This document shows, one piece after another, positions 7,365-15,740 of a stretch of 21,078 nt of DNA. The translations under genes were made by a program, and so were the position numbers. Where the stretch lies: contig JBKKBM010000046.1 in assembly GCA_046714215.1 (NCBI GenBank), positions 1 to 21,078 of the forward strand, given 5' to 3'. The notes under the pieces are model-generated. The model had not been told where the DNA came from and did no database searches. It worked only from the letters and a program-made list of their open reading frames with translations. Origin of the DNA: DATLCI01 sp046714215. Its GTDB lineage: Bacteria > Acidobacteriota > Terriglobia > Terriglobales > Acidobacteriaceae. Every line of letters starts with the position of its first letter. Position 1 is the first letter of the stretch.

Positions 7365-7852
7365 GCGCGCCCTGGTTAATGGTGATGGTGTTGGTGGCCG
7401 TGGGGGGCGTCTCCGCGCAAACGGCGGACAATCGATGGAACAAGGCCACCTACATCACTTTGGAACCTGCTCCCGCCGTTACCGTGAGCAAGGGGAAACC
7501 GGCCAAGGCGACGGTGCGCTTCCGAGTGAAGTCGGGCTTCCATGTGAATTCGAACAAGCCCTCGAGCGATCTGCTCATCCCCACAGAGATCAAGTTTGAG
7601 GCAAACCCCGCCATTGCGGTGGGCAAGCTGGAATATCCGGTGGGCGAGGAGTTCGCGCTCTCGTTCTCTCCCGGACAGAAATTGAGTGTGTACCAGGGGG
7701 ACGTAACAGTGAATGTGCCACTGCGCGCAGCGAAGAGGGCCAGGCCCGGCGACTACACCTTGAAAGGTTCACTCAGCTACCAGGCGTGCAATGACAACGC
7801 CTGCTTTCCGCCGAAGACCGCGACCTTCGAGCTGTCGGTGCAGGTCCGGTAA
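7361..7852 (+). CDS. Periplasmic DsbD-alpha-like domain protein
   Basis: 163 residues with a signal peptide (1-19, cleavage near VSA) and a single immunoglobulin-like domain of the DsbD N-terminal (alpha) family, which hands electrons to periplasmic targets such as DsbC, DsbG or CcmG. The signature is YQACNDNACFPP, giving redox cysteines C143 and C148, with four residues between them instead of the five in E. coli DsbD. The segment GFHVNSNKPSSDLLIPTEI is also typical. ATG overlaps the previous stop by four bases (ATGA). No membrane core or thioredoxin domain is fused to it: those are the two genes before it. It ends 12 bases before the convergent pilin-like gene. Confidence 0.87.
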   Translation: MSAPWLMVMVLVAVGGVSAQTADNRWNKATYITLEPAPAVTVSKGKPAKATVRFRVKSGFHVNSNKPSSDLLIPTEIKFEANPAIAVGKLEYPVGEEFALSFSPGQKLSVYQGDVTVNVPLRAAKRARPGDYTLKGSLSYQACNDNACFPPKTATFELSVQVR

Positions 7853-7864
7853 AAGCCGCGCTAG

Positions 7865-8245
7865 CTATTCGCTGCGATATTGCAGGTTCTGGTCAATGGT
7901 GACCACGCGGGGCATGGTCGCGTCCGGCCCGGAATAGCTGGCGCGCACCACGAAGCCATTCTCACTCACATCTACCGAATAGGAATAGGGTCCGCGCGAG
8001 TCGGAGACATTGGTGTCGCCATTCTCGCGCAACTCCGCCAGCGAGGCGTACTTGGAATTCATCGCGTGATAACGCTTCTCCGCCTGCGCAATGGCCAGCA
8101 GGTCATTCTTCACGCCGGTGAGATCGATGGCAGCCTTGGGTGAAGTGGCGCCGGAGGGCAGCGCCGTGGTCGCCTGGCGCGTGTAGATATAACCGCCGAT
8201 CGCAAGTGCGATGAGCAAGCCGATGAATCCGATGGAGCGTCCCAT
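7865..8245 (-). CDS. Small membrane-anchored pilin-like protein
   Basis: 126 residues. An N-terminal hydrophobic helix (about 4-22) is followed by a linker rich in Ala/Thr/Ser and a small domain that looks like the C-terminal part of type IV pilin/pseudopilin-like proteins: DLLAIAQAEKRYHAMNSKYASL (helix and loop), then GPYSYSVDVSENGFVVRASY (beta hairpin). It lacks the prepilin peptidase motif G-F-T-L-x-E, so it is unlikely to be processed as a normal pilin. GGAGG at 8251-8255, five bases ahead of the ATG, fixes the start. It lies 58 bases downstream of gltX and may be read through from it. Function unknown; the pilin resemblance is by pattern only. Confidence 0.6.
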   Translation of the reverse strand: MGRSIGFIGLLIALAIGGYIYTRQATTALPSGATSPKAAIDLTGVKNDLLAIAQAEKRYHAMNSKYASLAELRENGDTNVSDSRGPYSYSVDVSENGFVVRASYSGPDATMPRVVTIDQNLQYRSE

Positions 8246-8250
8246 AATTG

Positions 8251-8255
8251 CCTCC
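8251..8255 (-). promoter_or_regulatory. Shine-Dalgarno of the pilin-like gene
   Basis: GGAGG on the minus strand, five bases before the ATG at 8245. It is one of the strongest ribosome sites in the window and suggests independent, efficient translation of the small protein rather than coupling to gltX. Confidence 0.6.
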
Positions 8256-8285
8256 GTGGAGTTCGCAAGATTGTAACGCGACGGG

Positions 8286-8310
8286 GCTTTAGAAATCTGG
8301 GGCCTAAAGC
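8286..8310. repeat. Inverted repeat over the gltX stop codon
   Basis: GCTTTAG (8286-8292) and CTAAAGC (8304-8310) are perfect inverted arms separated by 11 bases; the gltX TAG lies inside the second arm. No T-run follows on the minus strand, so it is not a standard intrinsic terminator. It could be an mRNA 3' hairpin or a fragment of a dispersed repeat. Confidence 0.4.
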
Positions 8311-9740
8311 TTGGGCGCGCGCTTTAGCCGGGTTACGGTCTTGTCTTTGCCCAGCAGCGCCATCACCGCGAACAGACTGGGCGCAACCGCTTGTCCAGTC
8401 AGCGCTACGCGGGAGCCATTGATGAGCGCGCCGGCTTTCACATTCTTTTCCGTCGCAAAATCACGCAGCACCTGCTCCGTCGACGGTTCGGTGAACTCGG
8501 ACGCAGCCGCATAACGGTCACCCAACTCGGCGAGCATCGTGCGCACCGCCGGATCCTTCAGGAACTTCTCTACCGCCGCCGGGTCGGTGTCGTACTGGTC
8601 GGTGAAATATCCGCGAAAGGTCCCGGCAAAATCTTTGAGGCTGCGCGCCCGCGTCTTCAGTAGATCGATGGCCGATTTCAGCCAGGCTTCGTCGGATGAC
8701 TCCGGATTCACGCCCGCAGCTTCCCACTCTTCCCGGATAAGCGGCAGCAGCCGCTCGGCCGGATACGCGCGAATGTATTCGGTGTTGAACCAGTCCAGTT
8801 TGGCACGGTCGAAGACCGCGTTCGAGCGCGAGACGTTTCCCAGACCAAACGCCGCGACGAGATCTTTATCGCTCATGATCTCTTGTTTCGAATCGGCGGG
8901 CGTCCAGCCCAGCAGCGCCAGGAAGTTGCGGAAGGCCTCGGGCACGATTCCCTCTTGCTTGTAGGCGATCACGCTGGTCGCTCCGTGGCGCTTGCTGAGG
9001 CGTGTCTTGTCCGCGCCGAGGATCAGCGGCACGTGCGCGAATATCGGCGGCGCAACGTCTAGCGCCTGGTATTGCAGGATCTGCTTAGGCGTATTCGATA
9101 AATGGTCGGCGCCGCGGATGATGTGCGTGAGGCGCATATCGATGTCGTCGGCGACCACGCACAGGTTGTAGGTGGGAATGCCGTCGGAGCGCAGGATGAT
9201 GAGGTCTTCGATCTCGGTATTGGCGAACTCGACGTTGCCAAAGACCGCATCCGGCACCACCGTGACTCCGGACTCCGGCACCGCGAAGCGAACGGCGGCG
9301 GACTCCCCGGCAGCGCGACGCCGCTCGACTTCCGCACGATCCAGCTTGCGACAGGTCTCGGGATACATCGGCGGACGTCCAGCCGCATTAGCCGCAGCGC
9401 GATCGGCTTCCAGCTTTTCCTTGGGACAGAAGCAGTAATACGCGTGCCCGCCAGTCAGGAATTTGTCCACGGTAGCGCGATAAAGATCGAGCCGCCGGGA
9501 CTGATAGAACGGGCCTTCGTCCCAATCGAGACCGAGCCACGACATCCCTTGCAGAATACCTTCGACCATCGTCTCCGATGACCGCTCGAAATCTGTGTCC
9601 TCAATGCGCAGGATGAAGGTGCCGCCCATCTTGCGAGCAAATAGCCAGTTGAACAAGGCGGTGCGGGCACCGCCCACATGGAGGTACCCGGTAGGGGAAG
9701 GGGCGAAGCGGACGCGAACCTCGGAAGTAGCTGTGCTCAT
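8304..9740 (-). CDS. gltX: Glutamyl-tRNA synthetase
   Basis: Charges tRNA-Glu with glutamate in the cytoplasm; in bacteria lacking GlnRS it may also charge tRNA-Gln. The 478 residues are the usual length. Class I motifs are present: FAPSPTGYLHVGG (13-24, HIGH variant H21-V-G-G) and KTRLSKRHG (245-253, KMSKS variant LSKR). A zinc-binding pattern C103-F-C105 ... Y126-x3-C130 lies in the connective peptide. The catalytic core motifs RIEDTD (45-50) and GIPTYNL (187-193) are intact. The C-terminal anticodon-binding domain (about 330-478) is normal. No ribosome site is obvious before the ATG. It is divergent from the c-di-GMP protein gene and followed by the small pilin-like gene. Confidence 0.96.
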   Translation of the reverse strand: MSTATSEVRVRFAPSPTGYLHVGGARTALFNWLFARKMGGTFILRIEDTDFERSSETMVEGILQGMSWLGLDWDEGPFYQSRRLDLYRATVDKFLTGGHAYYCFCPKEKLEADRAAANAAGRPPMYPETCRKLDRAEVERRRAAGESAAVRFAVPESGVTVVPDAVFGNVEFANTEIEDLIILRSDGIPTYNLCVVADDIDMRLTHIIRGADHLSNTPKQILQYQALDVAPPIFAHVPLILGADKTRLSKRHGATSVIAYKQEGIVPEAFRNFLALLGWTPADSKQEIMSDKDLVAAFGLGNVSRSNAVFDRAKLDWFNTEYIRAYPAERLLPLIREEWEAAGVNPESSDEAWLKSAIDLLKTRARSLKDFAGTFRGYFTDQYDTDPAAVEKFLKDPAVRTMLAELGDRYAAASEFTEPSTEQVLRDFATEKNVKAGALINGSRVALTGQAVAPSLFAVMALLGKDKTVTRLKRAPKL

Positions 9741-9836
9741 AGGAAGAATAAGGACTTACGGGCCAAACTTTGATGGTACGGAACCACTGGGAAAGGCGCA
9801 AGGCACGGGCCAAATCGGGACACCAACTAAGCCAAT

Positions 9837-9854
9837 CCATTCATTGACGAATGG
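9837..9854. promoter_or_regulatory. Palindrome in the gltX / c-di-GMP gene divergent region
   Basis: CCATTC-ATTGAC-GAATGG is a perfect six-base inverted repeat with a six-base centre, placed between two divergent genes. It could be an operator. It covers the alternative upstream ATG (9851) of the c-di-GMP protein, which argues for the start at 9941. Confidence 0.3.
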
Positions 9855-9940
9855 CACCTTCCCACATACCATTCTGGCCAATGTTCCGGCAGCTCCGCGC
9901 AGGCCCCTGGCCTTGGCGAGTCGCGGGGCGCCCAGTTTGC

Positions 9941-12900
9941 ATGGACCCGAACCTCCTAAGATTTATCGTGATCGTACCCGGCGCATTGGCGCTGGTGCTG
10001 TTCATCGTCTTCACGTATCTGTACCGCCAGATACGCGAGCCCTACTTCCAGGCATGGCAGTGGGGATGGGCGGCCTATGGCGCGTCTTACGGCTTCCTCG
10101 CCTGGTACCTGCTGCGCGGCGAACATAAAGATTTCACCGCCATCCTGCTGCTGGGAGCTTCCAAACTTCTCTATGCGGCCCTGGCCATGGCCATCTTTGT
10201 TTCCACGCGCATGGTTAACGCCCGCTACCGCTTCCAGTGGGGAGACGCGGCCCTGGCCGCAGCTCTTACGCTGTGGGTAGTGCTCTCCGTACCTGCATCG
10301 GTACGGGCGGGTGGCCCGCTGCAAGTGGGCGGCATCCCGGCCGATCCGGAGATCGGTTTCTGTGCCCTCCTGCTGTTTTGCGCTTTCCAATTCCTGCGCA
10401 TTGGGCTTCGTACCCGGTCGTTCGCCTTCCGCCTGCTCTCGCTCGCCATCACCAGTTGGGCCGCGTTGCTGGCCGTCCGTCAGTTTGACCTGGGACTCTC
10501 CGAGTTCTTCGGCGGCGCCGGCCACATGCTGGGACCGCTGCCCCAGACCATGATCGGCATAGCGATGCTCACCGTCCTTTATGAGAACGAGCGGCGCAAT
10601 CTTCAGGAGAACTTGCTGGCATTCTCCCACCTGGAAGTAGATTTCAGCCGGGTGCTGTCGCTGGAAGAGCTGGCCCCGAGCGTGGAGAAACTGTTGCAGC
10701 GGCTTTCAACCCTCACCCGCGCCGAACAAGTGTTGCTCTACGTCCTGGAACCCTTCCGCGAGGTGCTGCCCTGCGGACAACTCGGCTTTCCCACCGACTT
10801 CATCCCTCGTCTGGAGAATGAAGTAGGCCAGGCCATGGGGTTGCTGCTGAAGATCCGCAGCGCCGAATCGCACTCCCAGTGGCAAGAAGTGCCCATCGCG
10901 GTATTGCGCTCGCAAGCCGATCCCCACCTGGTGAAGTTGGCGGAGATGCTGGAAGCGCAACAGATCCGCTCCGTGACGGTGATGGCCATCGAGACCCGCG
11001 ACCGCGAATTGGGCGTACTGCTCTTGCCGCAGAAAAAAGCCGCGCAACTGGGCGCTTCGCAGGTGGGATTGCTGATGAGCCTGGCGCTGCAGTTGGGCAC
11101 CACGCTGGAAAAATACGCTCTACTGCACGAATCGCAGCGTCGCACCAAGGAATTCCAACTGCTCACCGAACTGGGCCAGGTAGTGAGTTCGCGCCTCGAC
11201 CAGGATGAGGTCTTAAAGTCCATCCACCGCGAGCTTAGTCGGCTGCTCAACACCTCCACGTTCTACGTAAGCTTTCAGGAAGAGAACCGCATCCGGATGG
11301 CTTTTGAGATCGAGGACGGGGGACTCTTGCCGAAGCGCGAACGCCCCCCCGGCAACGGATTCACGGAACACATCATCCGCACCGGCGTGCCGCTGCTGAT
11401 CGAGTCTGACTTGGAGACGGTGCGCGAGCAGTTGGGCGTATCGAAGATCGGACGCCCGGCCAAGAGTTTTTGTGGCGTACCCATCATCCACCACGGCAAG
11501 CCCGTGGGCATGATGGCGGCGATGTCTTACCAGCGGGAGAACGTCTTCCACGAACGCGACTTGGAACTGATGGAAACTGCGGCCCGGCAGCTCGCCATCG
11601 CCATGGAGAATGCCCGGTTGTTCGCCCAAGAGCAGCGCCGCTCGCGTTACCTGGCTTTCCTCAATAGCGTCTCTAGGATCGCCATCTCCAGTCAGGATGC
11701 GGACAAGATGCTGGCCGAGATCGTGGCGCAGATCCAGCAACATTTTCACTTTGACCACATCGGCGTCGGCATCCTGGATTACACGACCAAAGAGATCGAG
11801 ATCAAAGCCGAAGCGGGGACCACGGCGAAGGCCTTTGGCAAACGCATCCCGCTGGGCGTAGGCATCATGGGGCGGGTGGCGCGCACCAATCAGCGCGCGC
11901 TGGAGCAAGGCAAGGGCGAGCACCTGCTGGGCATCATGGCGGATTCACGTTCGGTATTGTGCATCCCCATCGCTTATGGCGAGACCCTGCTGGGCATCCT
12001 CAACGTGGAGAGCCGCAGCGAAAACGCCTTTCTCGAAGAAGAAGTCCTCATCCTGCAGACGCTGGCTGACCTGCTCTCCACGGCGCTGCACAACGTTTTC
12101 GTCTTCCAGAAGATGGAGCACCAATCCATCACCGACGCGCTGACGGGCATCAAGACGCGCCGTTTCTTCACCGAGGCGGTGCAATCGGAATTCAAGCGTG
12201 CCTCCCGTTCCGGGCGACCCTTCTCCGTAGTGCTGATCGATCTGGACAAGTTTAAGGAAGTGAATGACACCATGGGCCACCTGGAGGGCGACCTGGTGCT
12301 GGCGCGCATCGGGCGTTTGCTCGACCAGAAGGTGCGGCAATCGAACGTGGTCGCGCGCTATGGCGGCGATGAGTTTATGATCCTGATGCCGGAGACGGGC
12401 GTAGAGCAGGCCAGTATCCTCTCCGAACGCCTGCGGCTGTGGATCGCCACCGATCCCATGCTCAACGAGCGCCATATCACCGGCAGCTTCGGCGTCGCGG
12501 AATTTCCGCTGCACGGATCGTCGGTGGAAGACATCATCCGCGAGGCGGACGCCGGCATGTACGTCTCTAAGCGCTCGGGCGGGAACAAGGTTTCGAGCGT
12601 GGAGGCCCGGTTGCAATACGATCCTCAGACCGAACAGCGGCAGATGATCGCGGCGCACCTGGAGAACCTGCTGCAGCGCGAGCACATCCCCAATGCGAAA
12701 GAGATCGTGGGCGCGCTCGAGCGCTTTGCGGAATACGTTCCCCCAGAAAAACTGCGGGAAGTGTTGATGGACGCGCTGCGTACCATCAACCAGACAGTAG
12801 AGGCGCGGGAGATGCACGCCCAGAACCATGGAGAAACGGTGTGCAGTTATGCGCAGGCGGTGGCGCGCGAGCTATCGTTCGCTCCGCGCGAGATGGATGA

Positions 12901-13330
12901 CCTCACTTTTGCGGCGCAGGTCCATGATGTGGGCAAGATCGTGGTCCCGGAACGCCTGCTCAATAAAGCCACGGCGTTGACTTTCGATGAGTACCAGTTG
13001 ATGAAGTCGCACACCGTGGTAGGCGCGGCCCTGATGGATACGGTGCCGGACAGCGCCAACATGCGCGCGTGGATCCTCCATCACCAGGAGCGGTACGACG
13101 GCGGTGGCTATCCCAACGGCCTCAAGGGCGAAGAGATCCCGCTGGGTGCGCGCATCATCGCGGTGGCCGAGGCGTACGTGAACATGACCACCGACCGCGC
13201 TTATGCCGATGGCAAGACCCCCGCCGAAGCCATGCAGGATTTGGAGAAATCCAGCGGCACCCAGTTCGACGGCATGCTGGTGCGCATCCTCATCCGCCAA
13301 CTGAAGGGCCAGCAAGCGGCGAAGGCGTAG
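9941..13330 (+). CDS. Membrane c-di-GMP signalling protein: 7TM, three GAF, GGDEF, HD-GYP
   Basis: 1129 residues if started at ATG 9941; an in-frame ATG at 9851 adds 30 residues that do not look like part of the membrane domain. About seven membrane helices span 6-214. Three GAF-like sensor domains follow at roughly 245-395, 410-560 and 575-725, then GGDEF (about 735-890) and HD-GYP (about 950-1129). The diguanylate cyclase motif is intact (YGGDEF, 808-812) with the metal-binding DLDKFKEVND segment. The inhibitory I-site RxxD reads RQSN, so product feedback is probably lost. HD-GYP keeps HD (995-996), K999, HHQERYDGGGYP, but the later family motif VADxxDA reads VAEAYVN (E1077). The protein could both make and hydrolyse c-di-GMP, or the HD-GYP part may be impaired. 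It ends 32 bases before the convergent peptidase gene. Confidence 0.88.
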   Translation: MDPNLLRFIVIVPGALALVLFIVFTYLYRQIREPYFQAWQWGWAAYGASYGFLAWYLLRGEHKDFTAILLLGASKLLYAALAMAIFVSTRMVNARYRFQWGDAALAAALTLWVVLSVPASVRAGGPLQVGGIPADPEIGFCALLLFCAFQFLRIGLRTRSFAFRLLSLAITSWAALLAVRQFDLGLSEFFGGAGHMLGPLPQTMIGIAMLTVLYENERRNLQENLLAFSHLEVDFSRVLSLEELAPSVEKLLQRLSTLTRAEQVLLYVLEPFREVLPCGQLGFPTDFIPRLENEVGQAMGLLLKIRSAESHSQWQEVPIAVLRSQADPHLVKLAEMLEAQQIRSVTVMAIETRDRELGVLLLPQKKAAQLGASQVGLLMSLALQLGTTLEKYALLHESQRRTKEFQLLTELGQVVSSRLDQDEVLKSIHRELSRLLNTSTFYVSFQEENRIRMAFEIEDGGLLPKRERPPGNGFTEHIIRTGVPLLIESDLETVREQLGVSKIGRPAKSFCGVPIIHHGKPVGMMAAMSYQRENVFHERDLELMETAARQLAIAMENARLFAQEQRRSRYLAFLNSVSRIAISSQDADKMLAEIVAQIQQHFHFDHIGVGILDYTTKEIEIKAEAGTTAKAFGKRIPLGVGIMGRVARTNQRALEQGKGEHLLGIMADSRSVLCIPIAYGETLLGILNVESRSENAFLEEEVLILQTLADLLSTALHNVFVFQKMEHQSITDALTGIKTRRFFTEAVQSEFKRASRSGRPFSVVLIDLDKFKEVNDTMGHLEGDLVLARIGRLLDQKVRQSNVVARYGGDEFMILMPETGVEQASILSERLRLWIATDPMLNERHITGSFGVAEFPLHGSSVEDIIREADAGMYVSKRSGGNKVSSVEARLQYDPQTEQRQMIAAHLENLLQREHIPNAKEIVGALERFAEYVPPEKLREVLMDALRTINQTVEAREMHAQNHGETVCSYAQAVARELSFAPREMDDLTFAAQVHDVGKIVVPERLLNKATALTFDEYQLMKSHTVVGAALMDTVPDSANMRAWILHHQERYDGGGYPNGLKGEEIPLGARIIAVAEAYVNMTTDRAYADGKTPAEAMQDLEKSSGTQFDGMLVRILIRQLKGQQAAKA

Positions 13331-13362
13331 GCTCCCGCGCTGCGATCAAGCGCTACAACTTC

Positions 13363-15252
13363 CTAGTTCAGCGGAATCCCCGTCAGCGAGAGAACTCTTC
13401 CTACCGGATACAAGCCGAGCCGTGGGTCCCAGTAAGGGGATCGCTGGTAGAAGAAGTTGAGCCGGGCAAAAGCGCTGGCGGCGAATTGCGGGTCGGCAGC
13501 GAGCTTGTCTTCAAATTCCTTCTTCAACTTAGGGTCTTTCGCCAGCATCTCGCGCGCGTGGGTCTCCATCACGTAGCCTTCGCCGTATTCCTTTTGCTCA
13601 AAGATGGCGTCGAACAATCCCCAATTGACGGCGGAGTCAGGGGCCATCGGCTCCAGCCAATGCGCGGCTACTTTGTTGACGCGCTGGTCCATGACGACCA
13701 CGGCGGATCCCGCGGGAAAGGTCAGCTTCTCTTTGACTGCCTGGCAGGCGAGGCCGGCGCCGGTGGAACCAAACTCCGCGTTGCCGGCCAGGGGATGCCG
13801 TCCCTCATACGGACGCTCCTGCCAATTCGCGGTGCAGCGGTACGTCTCGACCTCGCCCGTCCAGCTTGAAGCCAGCCGCCGCATACGCACGCCGTGCGCG
13901 GAGAGCACACCGATCACCGCCTGCCAGGGCCGCGGAACGATGTACGCCGCCGGCGCTTTGACGGCAAGCGTGGTCTGGATGTCGTCGCGCAACGGAATGC
14001 GGTACTCCATCGGCTCTCTCGTATATTCCACGCGCTCGGCGCCCGAGATGTCGCTCTTGCTCCGCGCAGCCTTGTAACCGCGGAAGATGAACTCCGTAGT
14101 CTTGGCAGAGGCTTTCAGGCGCAGAGGAATCTGCGCAGTGGAGGTGGACAGGGCGGTAGCGGCAGCGTCGGCGGCACGGTTCGCTTCCACCAGACGGTCC
14201 GCGTCGCGGTTGATGATCTCCAGCAAAGCACGCAGCAGCTCATAGTTGCCGGTCACGCGCGTTTTGTAATCCTTGAGCATGTGTTGCTCCACCAAAAAGC
14301 CGATGCGGTTCTGGATGAGCGCGTAGCCGGTGGAAAAGCGCGGCAGGTCCTGGCCCATGTTGAGTCCGGCCGTGGGATTCGCATCGCCCACGCCCACGTA
14401 GCGGCCGATCACATGGCCGGTGGCGGCCACCGACTTCTCGATATAGGGAATGAGTTGGTCGCGCTGCCAGGCGGCGTGATCGGGAAAGACATCGGCGCCC
14501 ACATCGAGGTTGTAGGTGGTGTCGTATTGATAGTCAGCGCCATCAGTCACGTGATCGTCGATGAAGAAATCGGGTACCCAGCGGCTCCATAGGCGCAGGA
14601 AAGAACGCGTCTCCGGCGCGTCGGCCTTGAGATAGTCGCGATTAAGGTTCAGGTTCTGGCCTTGCGTGCGCCAGCCCATCTGTTCCGGGCCATTCTGGTT
14701 GATGCGGTTGTAAGGGCCGAAACGCTCATGACCGTCGGCGTTGTAGATAGGGATGATGATGACCACAGCGCGATCGAGCAGCGCCGCTTGCGTACGCGTG
14801 ATGACCATCTCGCGCAGCAGGGCCATGCAGGCATCTTTGCCATCCATCTCGCCGGCGTGGATGGCATTCTGCACCAGGACGATGGGACGGTTGGCGCGAT
14901 GGAGCGCAGCGGGGTCAAAAATCCCGTCCTTGGAAACAATGACGATGTAGAGGTCGCGGCCTTCGCCCGTGGCACCAAACTTTTCCATCCGCACTTGCTG
15001 AGGCACTGCCTCAGCGATGCGTCGGAAGTACGCCATGCTCTCCTCGTAACGCGGGGTCGTGCGGTATTGCGTGGCTTCGGAAGGAGTAGTCCAGTCTTGT
15101 GCGGTGACGTCAACCGGCACCGGCTTGATCACCTTCACCTTAGGAGCAGTGCGCCGCGCTCGCGGACGCTTTGCCCGCGAAGTCTGCGCGAACGCCAGGG
15201 AGACACTGAGCAACAGGACGATCGCCACTCCCCACGTGAATGTTTTTCTCAT
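13363..15252 (-). CDS. Exported M14-family zinc carboxypeptidase
   Basis: 629 residues with a clear signal peptide (1-22, AFA cleavage) and a basic Arg/Lys-rich stretch just after it. The peptidase domain spans about 70-360. Zinc ligands H132 and E135 are in HAGEMDGK and H234 in DDHVTDG; R205 in NLNLNRDY is the substrate-binding arginine, and E322 in FLVEQHMLKDYKTRV is the likely catalytic glutamate. All are intact, so an active exported metallocarboxypeptidase is expected. The C-terminal 250 residues are an accessory region without recognised motifs. Its ATG overlaps the ispF stop (ATGA), which places it in the ispD-ispF transcript although it has no obvious link to isoprenoid synthesis. Substrate unknown. 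Confidence 0.88.
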   Translation of the reverse strand: MRKTFTWGVAIVLLLSVSLAFAQTSRAKRPRARRTAPKVKVIKPVPVDVTAQDWTTPSEATQYRTTPRYEESMAYFRRIAEAVPQQVRMEKFGATGEGRDLYIVIVSKDGIFDPAALHRANRPIVLVQNAIHAGEMDGKDACMALLREMVITRTQAALLDRAVVIIIPIYNADGHERFGPYNRINQNGPEQMGWRTQGQNLNLNRDYLKADAPETRSFLRLWSRWVPDFFIDDHVTDGADYQYDTTYNLDVGADVFPDHAAWQRDQLIPYIEKSVAATGHVIGRYVGVGDANPTAGLNMGQDLPRFSTGYALIQNRIGFLVEQHMLKDYKTRVTGNYELLRALLEIINRDADRLVEANRAADAAATALSTSTAQIPLRLKASAKTTEFIFRGYKAARSKSDISGAERVEYTREPMEYRIPLRDDIQTTLAVKAPAAYIVPRPWQAVIGVLSAHGVRMRRLASSWTGEVETYRCTANWQERPYEGRHPLAGNAEFGSTGAGLACQAVKEKLTFPAGSAVVVMDQRVNKVAAHWLEPMAPDSAVNWGLFDAIFEQKEYGEGYVMETHAREMLAKDPKLKKEFEDKLAADPQFAASAFARLNFFYQRSPYWDPRLGLYPVGRVLSLTGIPLN

Positions 15253-15737
15253 CGCTTGCCCCTGGCGCTCCCGGATTTCTTTACCAGCAGCAGAGCGACG
15301 TGCGCGATGGCGGCGTTGTCCGTGCCCATGCCCTCGGGAGTCTTGGCCTTGACGCCGACGGCGTTCGGGTTAATACCCAGCAATTTGGCCACGTGCGTCT
15401 GTATCTTCGCCGCGTGCGGCCCGATCTTCGGCTGGTCAAGGATCAGCGTGGAATCCACATTGCCCACAACGTAGCCCGCCTTGCGCATTTGCTTAAGCGC
15501 CTCGGCCAAGAAGATGGCTGAATTCGCACCCTTCCACTTAGGGTCGGAGGGTGGGAAGTAACTGCCGATGTCGCCGGCGGCCAGCGCGCCCAGAATGGCG
15601 TCGGTGATCGCGTGCAGCAGTACGTCGCCATCGGAATGACCGGAGAGGCCTTTGCTGTGCGGCAGATGCACGCCGCCGATCATCAGCGGAATGCCTTTCT
15701 TAAACTCGTGGGAATCCCAACCATAGCCGATGCGCAT
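15249..15737 (-). CDS. ispF: 2-C-methyl-D-erythritol 2,4-cyclodiphosphate synthase
   Basis: Fifth enzyme of the MEP isoprenoid pathway: it converts CDP-ME 2-phosphate to the cyclic diphosphate with loss of CMP. 162 residues, normal for this trimeric enzyme. Metal ligands D8 and H10 (GYGWDSHEF) and H42 (SDGDVLLHAITDAILG) are present, as is the family signature SGHSDGDVLLHA and the C-terminal KAKTPEGMG motif that binds CDP. It starts three bases after the ispD stop and its stop overlaps the M14 peptidase start by four bases, so ispD-ispF-peptidase form a tight operon. The C-terminal SGSARGKR tail is short and basic, unremarkable. Confidence 0.96.
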   Translation of the reverse strand: MRIGYGWDSHEFKKGIPLMIGGVHLPHSKGLSGHSDGDVLLHAITDAILGALAAGDIGSYFPPSDPKWKGANSAIFLAEALKQMRKAGYVVGNVDSTLILDQPKIGPHAAKIQTHVAKLLGINPNAVGVKAKTPEGMGTDNAAIAHVALLLVKKSGSARGKR

Positions 15738-15740
15738 TTG

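Noticed and set aside
9851..9940. Upstream ATG for the c-di-GMP protein
   Set aside because: No ribosome site, Pro/Trp/Arg-rich translation unlike a membrane domain start, and the ATG lies inside a palindrome; the ATG at 9941 starts right before the first helix. The choice is not certain.
13069..13869. 266-codon open frame on the plus strand across the HD-GYP end and the peptidase gene
   Set aside because: It overlaps two well-supported genes in other frames and its translation is Arg/His-rich with no motifs; a shadow of GC-rich codon bias.
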